Assembly: GCF_030464885.1 (NCBI RefSeq)
Contig: NZ_JALPRJ010000017.1
Coordinates: forward strand, 62,001-126,000
Length of the DNA: 64,000 nt
Direction: 5' to 3'
Source of the DNA: Caballeronia sp. SEWSISQ10-4 2
Lineage (GTDB): Bacteria; Pseudomonadota; Gammaproteobacteria; Burkholderiales; Burkholderiaceae
The translations under genes and the position numbers were made by a program. Below are positions 42,701 to 50,673 of this stretch, piece after piece; position 1 is the stretch's first letter; each line of letters begins with the position of its first letter. The notes under the pieces were generated by a model. That model worked only from the letters and a program-made list of their open reading frames with translations. It searched no databases and was not told the origin of the DNA.

Positions 42701-45700
42701 GCTTGGCGCTCACGCGCTCTCGGGCTCGATGTACCGCATGAACGAGTACACCGTGGTTCCCGAGCCGGGCGTCAATCTCGATGAGGCATTCGCCAACGCC
42801 GTGGCCCGCCTGCCGGAAAACATCTACAAGGCCGGCGCGAAGAACCCGCAGGCCGCCAAGGCACAGGCGCTGCAACGCGACTTCAACCCGCTCAACAAGA
42901 AGGAAGGCGGTGTTTATGTCGGCCAGGATGGCGCCCTTATGCAGACGGACAACGGTTCGGGCGTAGCACTCGAATCCCGGCGCGGCGCCGATGGTAAAGA
43001 GATCGCGCTCAAGCCGAAGGAAAAGGAATTCCTGAAGTCGTGGGCGGGCTTGCGTGACTCGCTGAAGCTAGCGCAGCTCGACCAGCTCACCAACGGCGAT
43101 TGGGAGAAGTCCCTTGCCGCGCTGAACGCGACCTACGATGCGTTCGTGAAGAAGCACGGCAACATCCTCGACTTCTCGACCATCACGCGCACCGACGACG
43201 AAGGAAACGTCACGGAAACCAAGCGTTTTAAGAACGATCCGCTCTTGCGCCTGGACGTCGATGGCCCCCTCGCCTACTCGCTCGAACACATCACGCCTAC
43301 CGGCGAGATCGTGAAGGCGCCGGTATTGTCCGAGCGCGTGCTCGAACAACCGCGCGAGGCCGAGATCAAGACGACGAACGACGCGCTGTTCGTTTCCATG
43401 AACAACCTTGGCAAGCTCGACCTCGACGACGTTGCGAAACTCGGCAGCATGACGCGCGCCGAAGTTATCGAAGCGCTCGGGACCGCGATCTACGAAGACC
43501 CGGCAAAGGGCTGGCAGACGAACGATGAATACCTGTCGGGCAACGTCGTGCGCAAGCTGAAAGAAGTCGAAGCGGCCGCCAAGACCGACAAGCGTTTCAA
43601 GCGCAACGTCGATGCGCTCCTCGCGGTGCAACCGAAGCCGCTTGGCCCGACCGATATCACGGTGAAGCTCGGGCAGAATTGGGTTCCGCCGAAAGACATC
43701 GTTAAGTTCGCAACCGAATCGCTCGGCGAGCAGATCGACGTTTCGTATAGCGAGCGCACCGGCCAGTGGTCCACCGAACAGTCGGGCTCGAACATGAGCG
43801 CGTTCAACGGCCCGCGCATGAACGCCGGCATGATCCTCGAAAACGTGCTGAATAATAAGCAACTGAAGATCACCTTCCGCGATCAGGACGGCAAGACGCA
43901 CGTTGACGCCGAATCCACGGAGAAGGTGAACGACATCGCCAACAAGATGCGTGCGGCCTTCAGCTCGTGGATTTGGACGGACACGGCCCGCGCTGACCGG
44001 CTCGTTAGCTACTACAACGAACACTTCAACAACATCGCGCCGCGCCAGTTCGACGGCTCGCACCTGACGTTGCCGGGCGTGTCGATGCGCTTCGACCTTC
44101 GCGCGAACCAGAAGCGGGCTATCTGGCGCGCGATCCAGCAGGGAGACACGTACCTTGCTCACGCCGTGGGCGCCGGCAAGACGTTTGAAATGATCGCCAT
44201 TGGCATGGAGGAGCGCCGGCTCGGGCTCTCGAACAAGCCCATGTACGCGGTCCCGAATCACATGCTGGCGCAATTCGCCCGCGAGTTCTTGGAGCTTTAC
44301 CCGGCCGCCAACATCATGGTTGCGGACGAGCAGAATTTCCACACGCACAACCGCCGGAAGTTTGTCGCGCAAGCCGCGCTGAACAACCCTGACGCGATTG
44401 TTATCACGCACTCGGCGTTCGGCCGCATCGGTATGTCGGACGAGTTTGCATCGAAGTTCATTTCTGACCAGATCGCCGAGTGGCAAGCCGCGCTCGACGA
44501 AACGGACAAGGGCGACCGCATCACGCGTAAGCAGATCGAGAAGCGCATCGAGCAATTGGAGCGCCGCCTCGAATCGCGCCAGTCGGCCGAGAAGAAAGAC
44601 CGCGTAATGTCGTTCGAGGAGCTTGGCGTGGACCGCCTGCTGGTGGACGAAATCCACGAGTTCCGTAAGCTCGACTTCGCCACGAACCAAGGCAACATCA
44701 AGGGCATTGACCCGAACGGGTCACAGCGCTCCCTCGACCTGTACATGAAGAAGACGTACCTCGACCAGAAGAACCCCGGCCGCGCGCTCGTGGGTGCATC
44801 CGGCACGCCGGTAACGAACACGATGGGCGAGCTGTTCACGGTGCAACGCCTGTTCCAAGCCAAGCAGCTTGAGGAAGACGGCCTTCACAACTTCGATGCG
44901 TGGTCGAACCAGTACGGCGACATCGTTGCAGGGTTCGAGCAGAACGCGGCCGGCGGGTACGAGATCGTCTCGCGCTTCGCCAAGTTCCAGAACGTTCCCG
45001 AGCTGATGCGCCGAGTTCGCTCGTTCATGGACATTCTCACGTCGCAACAGCTCTCGCAGTACGTCGAGCGTCCGAACGTCAAGACCGGCGGCCGCGAAGT
45101 GAAGGTTACGCCCTCGCCTTTCGGCTACAAGGAATATCAGAAATCGCTCGAGTCGCGTATCAATGCGATCCGTGCGCGCAAGGGACCGCCGAAAAAGGGT
45201 GACGACATCATCCTGAAGGTTATTTCCGACGGCCGGTTCTCCGCTATCGACATGCGCTTCGTCGATCCGACCGCGCCGAGCGACCCGAACAGCAAGCTGA
45301 ATCAAATGCTGGCATCGGTCGCGGCCGACTACCACGCATCCGCCGACTTCGAGTATTCGACGAACGGCAAGATCGACGCCAACAAGGGCGCCTCGCACAT
45401 CATTTTCACGGACATAGGGCTCGGCGAGCAGTCCGCCGAAACGCGCGGGTTTGATATGAAGGCGTGGATCGAGCACGCCCTTGTCGAGGCCGGCGTGAAG
45501 CGCGAGCACATTGCGTTCGTGCGCGACTACAACACGCACGCGAAGAAAGAACGCCTGTTTGCCGCAATGCGCGCGGGCGACAAGCGCATCATGATCGGCG
45601 GCAAGGATATGGAAACGGGCGTCAACGTCCAAAAGCGCCTGTACACCGAGGAGCACTTGGACGCGCCGTGGTTCCCGGCATCGGTCGAGCAGCGCGAAGG

Positions 45701-48700
45701 CCGCATCATCCGCCAGGGCAACCAAAACAAGGAAGTCGGCATTCGCGCCTGGGCGACCAAGGGCAGCTACGACGCAACCATGTGGGGCATGAACGCCCGC
45801 AAGGCGCGGTTCATCGAGCAAGCGCTGACCGGCGACGATAGCGTGCGCTCCCTCGAAGACGTGTCCGAAGCCTCCGCGTTCGATATGGCGGCCGCTCTGG
45901 CGTCGGGCGACGAGCGTTACATGAAGCTCGCCGGCCTGAAGGCGGACGTTGAACGTCTGGACCGCCTTGCGCACGCCCACCACGACGAGCAGAACAAGCT
46001 GCGCCGCGATAAGAATTACGCCGAGTCCCAAATCGAGCACGATCAAAAGATCACGGACGAGCTGACGGAAGCACTGACGAAGGCCAAGCCGATCCGCGCG
46101 GGCGAGTTCTCGGGCAAGGTGGGTAATGTCACGATCGAGGACCGTGCCGAGTTTGGGGGCGCCGTGTTCAATCGCTTCAAGGAGCTGGCAGAGAAGGAAG
46201 CGGACACGTCCGAGCAGATCGGCGAGATCGGCGGTTTCCCGATCATGTACCACGGCATAACGCTGAAGGGCTCGGGCGAATACAACGCCGCTGTCACCAT
46301 CGACATTCCCGGCGACCCGAACCCGATCATTTCCCTGCCGCTCGACCCGGATTTGCCGATCGGCGGCATTGCGACGCGCGCAGCGAATCAGGTGAACAAC
46401 CTCGAAGGCCAGCGCGCGCAGCTCGCCGAGCGTATCAAGATCAACGGCAACCGCCTGAAGGGCATCAACGGCCGGCTTGGCGCCGTGTTCCCCGAGCAAG
46501 CGATGTTGCTCGAAAAGGTTGCCGAGCTGCACAACCTGCAAGACGAGCTGACGAAGGAAAAGACGGCCGAGAACGCGCCGGCACCGTCCGCTGACGCGGC
46601 GGCCGCAACGGTCGATATCGAAGGCAAGGAGAAATTCAGCACGGCACCGGTCGAGCAGGAAAAGACCGGCACGGCCGCCGAGCAATTGGACGCGAGCTTG
46701 CGCGAAGGCCAGTACGGAGACTTCGCCGGCAAGCTGATCGATGCCGGTAGTGTGGTGCTGCACGATACCGCACTAACCCTCCCGACCGAGAACGGCGCCG
46801 GGCGCCAGGGTATGACGACGGAAGACGGCAAGATTCACCTTGTTGCCGATCAGCTCACGCCGCAAAGCGCGGCCGCCGTTCTGCTGCACGAGGCTTTCCA
46901 CTCTGGCGGCAAGAGCCTGATGAATGAAGCGGCATGGACGGGCTTGCTCGGGCGCCTCGAAGCGCTGATGAACCAAGGGCGCCAGTCCGGCGGCCGCGCG
47001 CGCGAGTTCTACGACAAGGCCCGCGCCAGCGTGGAAGCAGCAAACACGCCGGCCGACCAGCGCGCCGAGGAGTTCGGCGCCTACGTGATCGAGCACTTCG
47101 AGCAGGCTCCGCGCGTGTTCCTCCGTTGGGCGGATGACGCGGCCGGCGAGATCAAGGCATGGGTTCTGCGCAAGTTCGGCAAGCAGCTCGGCGCCGTCAC
47201 GCCGGCACAGCTCCGCGCTCTGGCCGTTGCCGCGCTGCGCGATGGTCGCGTAGGCACAAACGGCCCGCAGGGTGGCACGCGCTTCTCGACGCCGACCACC
47301 GGCACCCCGCCGGCAAACAGCCTGACGCCGGCCGCGCCTACCTTTTTCGAGCGCCAGCAGGCCCGCGCGCAGAACAACATGAACCGCGTGAAGAAGGTTC
47401 AAGAGCGCATCGCGGAACTGACGGGCGCACCGATCGAGGAACGCGCCGATTACTACCAAGCCGAAACGAACCGGCCGGGCCGCATCGCTGCGCGCAAGGA
47501 TGACGCCGAGGCTCATATGTTCAAGCCGCTGATGAAGGCGCTGAAGAAAACCGGGTTCAAGCCGGATGACCTCGCCGACTTGCTTCACGCTGAACACGCG
47601 GTAGAGCGCAACGACGCAATCGCGCGCATCAACCCGGATATGCCGGACGGTGGCTCGGGCATGACGAATGCCGAGGCTCACGCCATTCTCGTGAAGTACG
47701 CGAACGCAACCGAGCTGAAGGCTATCGCGCAGAAGGCACGCGACATCGCCAAGGCTACCCTTCAGCTCAAGCTGAACTACGGCCTGATCGATCAACAGAC
47801 GTTCGATACGATCGACAAGGCATACGCGAACTACGTGCCGCTGAAGGGCGACGGCGAGTATGGTCCCAAGGTAAAGCGGGCGATGGGCCACAGCTCGCGC
47901 GACGAATACATTCTGGAAAACATCGCGCGCGACTACGATCAAGTCATATCGAGCGGCGAGAAGAACCTCGCACGTCAATTCCTCCTCGCGCTCGTGGCCG
48001 AAAACCCGGATGACGACCTCTGGACCATCGGCGTGCCGCCGAAGGGCCGCTACATCGCCGGCCGCGTGTACAACGTGGTCGATACCGGCCCGCTCGGCGG
48101 CAAGACCGGCAAGACGGTAGGCTCGTTCACGTCGCAATCTCAGGTGAATGCTTTCCTCGAAGGGCTTGGAGCGCACGCCCGCGCCAACTACACCGTGCTC
48201 GACTCGAACGGCGATCGTGTGGCCGAGTTCGTCAAGCCGTTGCAGGAAAACGAGGTAATGGTCTACGTGGACGGCCAGCCGGTTCGCATCCAGATCCACG
48301 ATTTGCCGCTTGCCGCGCAGCTTCGCCCGCTCGACAACGCGCAGATGCACCCGATCCTCGAAGCCATGCGGACCATGAACCGCTACTTCTCGAAGATTTA
48401 CACGGGCGCGAACCCGGCATTCATTCTGCGCAACGCGATCCGCGACTTCGGCACGGGCTCGGTGAACATGGCCGGCCAGTACGGCGCCGCGACGATGGCA
48501 AGCGCCTGGAAGCACTACCCGATGGCGTTCAAGTCTCTCGGCCAGTGGGCGGCCACGGGCAAGGCGCCGGCCGGCAAGATGGGGACGTACCTGACGGAAT
48601 ACCGCATGCAGGGCGGCAAGACCGGCGCATCGTGGATGAGCGACCTCGACGCGCATGGCAAGAACCTGACGGCCATGTTCGAGGACGCATACGGCGCGCG

Positions 48701-50051
48701 CGGTTTCCTGAAAGACGGCATGAAGGGTAAGGCCGCCGTCGTGGCCGGCCGCAAGATCGTGAGCGGCCTCGCGCACGTCTTCGAGATCGGCAACCAAGCG
48801 GCCGAAAACGCGATGCGTCTCGGGCTCTATGCCACGCTGCGCGACAAGGGCGAAACGCCGGGCAAGGCAGCAGCGGCCGCGAAGAACGTCACCGTTGACT
48901 TTGACCGCAAGGGTTCGACCACGAGCGCGCTCGGCGCAATCTGGCTGTTCTTCAACCCGGCCATTCAAGGTACGTCGAACGCGTTCAAGACCATCCTGAA
49001 GGGCGACCACAAGGTGCAGGGCATGGCAGCACTCGGCATGCTCGGCGCGCTCGGGTTCATGACGGCCGCTGGCGGCATGGATGATGATAAAGACGAATGG
49101 CTCGGGACCGCTTGGAGCATGCGCACCAAGAATTTCCGCATGCGCATCGGCAGCAAGACCTTGCAGGTTCCTGTGTCTCAGGAATTCGCGCCGATCTACG
49201 CTATGGGTGTTGGCCTCGCCGAATTGACGCGTGGCATTAGCCCGATGAAAACGACGGCGCGGATGGTATCGAGCTTTATCGATGCCTACTTCCCGCTGAA
49301 TGGCATCTACGACGCGGATAGCGACAACCACAAAGCAGACATCGCGGCCGCCGTCACGCCGACGATTGCCAAGCCCTTCGCCGAGCTGGCAAACAACCGC
49401 AATTCGTTCGGCAACAAGATTGTTCCCGAGAACGAGCACGCACCGAACACGCCCGCGAACCTGAAGAAATACCGTTCGAGCGAAGGCTCTGTCTACGATG
49501 ACATCGCGCAGGCGACGGCGAAGGCTGGCGAGTTCATCGGCATGAAGCCCTACCAAGACGACATCACGAAGGTGAGCCCCGAGACGTTGAAACACCTTTG
49601 GCGCTCGTATGCCGGCGGCTTGGGTCAGTTCGTGGCGGATATGGTTGGCATCGGCAAGCTGGCAGTCACCGAGCCGAGCGCGATCGAAGCCAAGGATATG
49701 CCGTTCGTGCAGGACTTCGTTAAGGATCAAACGATGGGCGCTCTGCGCTCGCGCTACTACGACGTTACGGCCGAGTCGAAGGCGGCACGCGAGGAGCTGA
49801 TGCTTGCGAAGAAGGCGAAAGACCCGGAAGCGATCACCGAGGTTGCGACGCGCGAGGGTAACGGTATCTTGATCGGTACGGCCAAGGTGGCAGACAAGAC
49901 CACGAAGACGCTCTCAACGATCCGGGAAATGGAGGTTGCTATCCAGAAGGATAAAACCCTGTCCGTGGGCGAGCGTCGCGCCAAGCTGAAGGAAAACGAG
50001 GCATTGCAGCAGCAGATCATTCGCAACGCCTTGGACGTCATCCAGCGCTAA
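36780..50051 (+). CDS. Giant polyvalent virion protein (4423 aa) of Bcep22 gp75 type
   Basis: One frame of 4423 residues. Regions seen: lytic transglycosylase (about 80-185, catalytic Glu97 in G-V-E-S-S-G); Gly/Ala hydrophobic helices (about 375-540); Pro/Ala linkers; an FtsK-gamma-like winged helix (676-736, Q-R-Q-L-K-I-G-Y-N-R-A-A-R); pyrophosphatase-like domain (1095-1231); N6-methylase with L-E-P-G-M-G-V-G near 1777 and N-P-P-F near 1843; SNF2-like helicase (Walker A Lys2467, D-E-I-H 2623-2626, Q-R-E-G-R about 2971); H-E-A-F-H metal site (3370-3374); LPD38-like C-terminal part (about 3860-4300). Known relatives are virion-associated and thought to protect or help entry of phage DNA. The ATG at 36780 follows AAGGAAG. 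Confidence 0.85.
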   Translation: MPKNLLLQTPDAGDVADLFTQAASDIPRFEMPAFPGTAAPSAAPAPAPSGPIQTASQPAPAPATPGGRAAPTHGDLIARAKALGIDEGLATSIFGVESSGNWNSKDSPKGAVGGMQVMPDTYKQMMGTYSGQRDPWNNMEAGLRYLQYGMKTLGTSDPSLLAAGYQAGYGNKDVRAGKLPTNVSDGNLTPAQYAAKVAKGGLTGDITEGGRYKQLTPEQAAQMEADAGEPGRFKALTPDELEKLPASALVDGAQKKDGEGWWKRNLGHLGTDAKVGWNNLLSSIDGIKQSESADMLDLFTKRYSQDQINADPKLQAEFAARAKDYADVTKKIKDRGEENSKLNKEGGRASTNEFLGLSENAKWDMPTLKAIGAAVVKDPVGVIADLGVQSGPQMIAMMAAAVLARGAGTGVGGAALAGGATSGFLQFGSDYSDLREQGMSHDEAFKTAAAKASVVGALDGVSMGSAGHALDVVMAKSGGNKLLGIAKKAGTIAAETGKQGALGMTGEAGGSLASGRTPNPVDVAAEGLGEIAGAPFEAISMKSGKPKAAPAPAVPPAGTVATGPVTPAAPPAAPAAPTGPIGTAVAAAGLNPQPAPAAPAAPAAPAGGKAVVVPGDDGSQYTVTSGPQGLSVTKIDPETGEIIADTPTPAAPAAPAATAPAEPAKPAVEQAAPIADEPLYQQAVDIVRAGDTGSISLVQRQLKIGYNRAARLLEQMEADGIVSAQTPDGKRTVLKGEKKQEAAAPAEKPAKVDVAGMSDADLTGRNEYLSEQAKANGGWNKVLTGERRRVLAEIDRRAKAATKEATNVQAATVGAGSVNPNAQADVQSEASKPGSTVAANPVPANPVATGKPAETLSTELAGAKPRYAFGSKQFDLSFDSDIDRAAYITAQKNPSKRDADFVKFVTDATGMTEEQVRAHGAAVRENIKGMARDAEPGMLKVPAVERGAAPAAPESAKSGTDLTDIADRWSRATTAERAAILGDAKLSDSLASRGFDKIEGPGQQRIAKAMRSRETTAPAVEATPDIAAGKWFGSQEKADAFVAKKKLGESHSVVQTGKVRFEIKPKAAVEIDAAAHEAQTSQNNDLPAPTQAQIEAGNYKKGHVNVQGLDITVENPQGSTRSGVAEDGTAWSSTMSDHYGYVRGTEGADGDQVDVYVGANPDAERVYVIDQIDQKTGKFDEHKAMIGFDSKEAATAAYSKNFDAGWKVGEVADMSMADFKTWLKEGDTKAPAVDPDAPTFTDAYRLAVKDPEGKTLKGWQEIGENADGDKVYDTVGIRAVKTGDYVVKEVAHMPKGQRVAEFNTVSSTLDHNLSPEHGGITRRESIDQDIADGKTTLKEFKSKEGVKWWELSEKGSKAPASLLNNQEQADYAREQIAKLGVAQAKAAAPKKPVTVKKVSEGITAIVIDPSAANDGAKPNGTDPFAGNTLFTSDKVAAARDRLKRKLGTLNSGFDPELVMDGMTIAGAYIESGVRSFSDYAAAMTADIGESVKPYLLSFWEGARNFPGLNTDGMTSVAESKKAHDALIAKQPVSPTIESATTPEGIQNERLATQESPAGSDAGVRAASTRADESAGPSESVSGRADGSDVAGDQRSHAGSNDRARDAGKRDVRAEPAEARAEDQHGDQQRNGDSARAGNGNDQGAKSRVGSDYRIGPGSLKREGSWRATATRNVDAVELAIKLTAENRAPTPDEQAQLSKFTGWGASEIANGIFPDKYGRYKDSTWQALGERLKAALTPEQYDTAKRTTQYAHYTSEGIITGIYGAMRRMGFGGGKLLEPGMGVGSFKGLMPASMAASSHYTGIEMDPITGMIAKLLYPQSNIINGDFTKTALPRDYFDAAIGNPPFGQITISNDPEYRKNSFLLHDYFFAKTLDRVKPGGMLVFVTSKGTMDKGSDRARTYLAERANLVGAVRLPQTAFKDNAGTEVVTDVLFLQKRGNGVEDNGVKWLDTAEVTTPQGPTKINEYFAAHPEQVLGAHALSGSMYRMNEYTVVPEPGVNLDEAFANAVARLPENIYKAGAKNPQAAKAQALQRDFNPLNKKEGGVYVGQDGALMQTDNGSGVALESRRGADGKEIALKPKEKEFLKSWAGLRDSLKLAQLDQLTNGDWEKSLAALNATYDAFVKKHGNILDFSTITRTDDEGNVTETKRFKNDPLLRLDVDGPLAYSLEHITPTGEIVKAPVLSERVLEQPREAEIKTTNDALFVSMNNLGKLDLDDVAKLGSMTRAEVIEALGTAIYEDPAKGWQTNDEYLSGNVVRKLKEVEAAAKTDKRFKRNVDALLAVQPKPLGPTDITVKLGQNWVPPKDIVKFATESLGEQIDVSYSERTGQWSTEQSGSNMSAFNGPRMNAGMILENVLNNKQLKITFRDQDGKTHVDAESTEKVNDIANKMRAAFSSWIWTDTARADRLVSYYNEHFNNIAPRQFDGSHLTLPGVSMRFDLRANQKRAIWRAIQQGDTYLAHAVGAGKTFEMIAIGMEERRLGLSNKPMYAVPNHMLAQFAREFLELYPAANIMVADEQNFHTHNRRKFVAQAALNNPDAIVITHSAFGRIGMSDEFASKFISDQIAEWQAALDETDKGDRITRKQIEKRIEQLERRLESRQSAEKKDRVMSFEELGVDRLLVDEIHEFRKLDFATNQGNIKGIDPNGSQRSLDLYMKKTYLDQKNPGRALVGASGTPVTNTMGELFTVQRLFQAKQLEEDGLHNFDAWSNQYGDIVAGFEQNAAGGYEIVSRFAKFQNVPELMRRVRSFMDILTSQQLSQYVERPNVKTGGREVKVTPSPFGYKEYQKSLESRINAIRARKGPPKKGDDIILKVISDGRFSAIDMRFVDPTAPSDPNSKLNQMLASVAADYHASADFEYSTNGKIDANKGASHIIFTDIGLGEQSAETRGFDMKAWIEHALVEAGVKREHIAFVRDYNTHAKKERLFAAMRAGDKRIMIGGKDMETGVNVQKRLYTEEHLDAPWFPASVEQREGRIIRQGNQNKEVGIRAWATKGSYDATMWGMNARKARFIEQALTGDDSVRSLEDVSEASAFDMAAALASGDERYMKLAGLKADVERLDRLAHAHHDEQNKLRRDKNYAESQIEHDQKITDELTEALTKAKPIRAGEFSGKVGNVTIEDRAEFGGAVFNRFKELAEKEADTSEQIGEIGGFPIMYHGITLKGSGEYNAAVTIDIPGDPNPIISLPLDPDLPIGGIATRAANQVNNLEGQRAQLAERIKINGNRLKGINGRLGAVFPEQAMLLEKVAELHNLQDELTKEKTAENAPAPSADAAAATVDIEGKEKFSTAPVEQEKTGTAAEQLDASLREGQYGDFAGKLIDAGSVVLHDTALTLPTENGAGRQGMTTEDGKIHLVADQLTPQSAAAVLLHEAFHSGGKSLMNEAAWTGLLGRLEALMNQGRQSGGRAREFYDKARASVEAANTPADQRAEEFGAYVIEHFEQAPRVFLRWADDAAGEIKAWVLRKFGKQLGAVTPAQLRALAVAALRDGRVGTNGPQGGTRFSTPTTGTPPANSLTPAAPTFFERQQARAQNNMNRVKKVQERIAELTGAPIEERADYYQAETNRPGRIAARKDDAEAHMFKPLMKALKKTGFKPDDLADLLHAEHAVERNDAIARINPDMPDGGSGMTNAEAHAILVKYANATELKAIAQKARDIAKATLQLKLNYGLIDQQTFDTIDKAYANYVPLKGDGEYGPKVKRAMGHSSRDEYILENIARDYDQVISSGEKNLARQFLLALVAENPDDDLWTIGVPPKGRYIAGRVYNVVDTGPLGGKTGKTVGSFTSQSQVNAFLEGLGAHARANYTVLDSNGDRVAEFVKPLQENEVMVYVDGQPVRIQIHDLPLAAQLRPLDNAQMHPILEAMRTMNRYFSKIYTGANPAFILRNAIRDFGTGSVNMAGQYGAATMASAWKHYPMAFKSLGQWAATGKAPAGKMGTYLTEYRMQGGKTGASWMSDLDAHGKNLTAMFEDAYGARGFLKDGMKGKAAVVAGRKIVSGLAHVFEIGNQAAENAMRLGLYATLRDKGETPGKAAAAAKNVTVDFDRKGSTTSALGAIWLFFNPAIQGTSNAFKTILKGDHKVQGMAALGMLGALGFMTAAGGMDDDKDEWLGTAWSMRTKNFRMRIGSKTLQVPVSQEFAPIYAMGVGLAELTRGISPMKTTARMVSSFIDAYFPLNGIYDADSDNHKADIAAAVTPTIAKPFAELANNRNSFGNKIVPENEHAPNTPANLKKYRSSEGSVYDDIAQATAKAGEFIGMKPYQDDITKVSPETLKHLWRSYAGGLGQFVADMVGIGKLAVTEPSAIEAKDMPFVQDFVKDQTMGALRSRYYDVTAESKAAREELMLAKKAKDPEAITEVATREGNGILIGTAKVADKTTKTLSTIREMEVAIQKDKTLSVGERRAKLKENEALQQQIIRNALDVIQR
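41419..41757 (+). CDS. Candidate overprinted gene inside the giant ORF, 112 aa
   Basis: In the +1 frame relative to the giant gene, an ATG behind GAAGGA (7-base spacing) opens a 112-codon frame. It encodes a helical, globular-looking protein (L-L-L-E-A-M-Q-E-Y-A-P-Q-A-L-A-Q-M, L-D-E-L-M-G-Q-T-L-Q-A-I). Over the same bases the giant protein reads as a low-complexity Arg/Asp/Ala/Gly/Ser linker between its pyrophosphatase-side domains and the N6-methylase, as expected when the other frame is the constrained one. The family and function are unknown. It could also be a chance frame in GC-rich DNA, but the ribosome site and the composition contrast argue against that. Confidence 0.55.
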   Translation: MNDSQLRSLLLEAMQEYAPQALAQMKARGHLNPYLDELMGQTLQAINDPMQEATIGLVTQGSETFEPNPLKRVQKINMATNSATEIALAQAMETIKALSPESAVTTASDPEA

Positions 50052-50209
50052 CGAAGGGACGCGACTCGGGGATACAACTCAAAGCATGAGGCGGCCCCGA
50101 TCCGCGTTTGCGCGCGGACGGCGCACTCTTCGGCGCTCGAATACCCCAGGGTGAAGCGCCCTATCACCATCCCGAACACGAGCGCGATAACTACGGCAAC
50201 GTAGTTCAT
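50048..50209 (-). CDS. Small single-pass membrane protein, minus strand, 53 aa
   Basis: It starts in an ATGA overlap with the stop of the RHH regulator gene and ends overlapping the last 4 bases of the convergent giant gene. The N-terminus is one membrane helix (about residues 3-21), followed by a soluble part with two Cys residues. The function is unknown. It is likely made together with the RHH protein. Confidence 0.5.
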   Translation of the reverse strand: MNYVAVVIALVFGMVIGRFTLGYSSAEECAVRAQTRIGAASCFELYPRVASLR

Positions 50210-50514
50210 CGCGTTTTCCTTGCGCGATCCTCCGCGTCGATCACTTCAACGGCGCGCTGCACACGGCGCAAGCGCTCTATCTCGCGGATGGCGGCCGCCT
50301 CTACACAGTCGCGGATAAACGACGATTTGCTATGAATGGCGCGGTGCTCGACGAGGTAATCGAGCTGGATCATAAGAGGTTCGGGAAACGGAACGTTGAT
50401 AGAGATTTTCACGCCGGGATTGCCGGCGGACCACGGCGTTTCCGCCTGTTCTGCCTTTGTCAGTCTGCGTGCGGGCACGTGCTCTGTGTTTCTGCGCGGC
50501 GTGGTGTTTCCCAT
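50206..50514 (-). CDS. RHH (CopG/Arc-like) regulator, minus strand
   Basis: The 102-residue product has a basic N-terminal arm and a ribbon-helix-helix core at about 36-80: the strand V-K-I-S-I-N-V-P-F-P, helix L-M-I-Q-L-D-Y-L-V-E-H, a Ser-rich turn (S-K-S-S-F) and helix I-R-D-C-V-E-A-A-A-I-R-E-I, the layout of Arc/MetJ-type repressors. The ATG at 50514 is preferred over 50574 because the longer form would cover the operator. An inverted repeat 20 bases upstream (50535-50555) is a good candidate for its own operator. It lies divergent to the lysis cassette and may control it. Confidence 0.65.
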   Translation of the reverse strand: MGNTTPRRNTEHVPARRLTKAEQAETPWSAGNPGVKISINVPFPEPLMIQLDYLVEHRAIHSKSSFIRDCVEAAAIREIERLRRVQRAVEVIDAEDRARKTR

Positions 50515-50534
50515 TTTTTCGGCCTCTATAGCAC

Positions 50535-50555
50535 GGTTCCGCACAATGCGAAACC
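50535..50555. promoter_or_regulatory. Inverted repeat upstream of the RHH gene (candidate operator)
   Basis: GGTTCCGCA and TGCGAAACC form 9-base arms (one mismatch) with a 3-base centre. On the minus strand TTCGCA and TATAGA, 16 bases apart, overlap it as a possible promoter for the RHH gene. Confidence 0.5.
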
Positions 50556-50626
50556 ATAGGACAAATATTCGCATTTAATCCTTTTAGGCACTAGCGCCCG
50601 CGCGCGATATGTGGTTAGCAAAACCC

Positions 50627-50656
50627 TTGACGGTGCTACAATCGCACCATTATTTC
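50627..50656 (+). promoter_or_regulatory. Lysis-cassette promoter with GCACCAT in the spacer
   Basis: TTGACG (50627-50632), an 18-base spacer containing GGTGC and TCGCACCAT, and TATTTC (50651-50656) stand 18 bases before the holin ATG. This supports the start at 50674 and links lysis to the recurrent operator family. Confidence 0.5.
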
Positions 50657-50673
50657 TTGGTGGGTCAATCGGG

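Noticed and set aside
36780-50051. Virion RNA polymerase of the N4 type as an explanation for the giant protein
   Set aside because: The residues show transglycosylase, methylase and helicase motifs, and no polymerase motifs (for example the T7-like Asp/Lys/Tyr set) were found, although the coat protein is of the N4 family.
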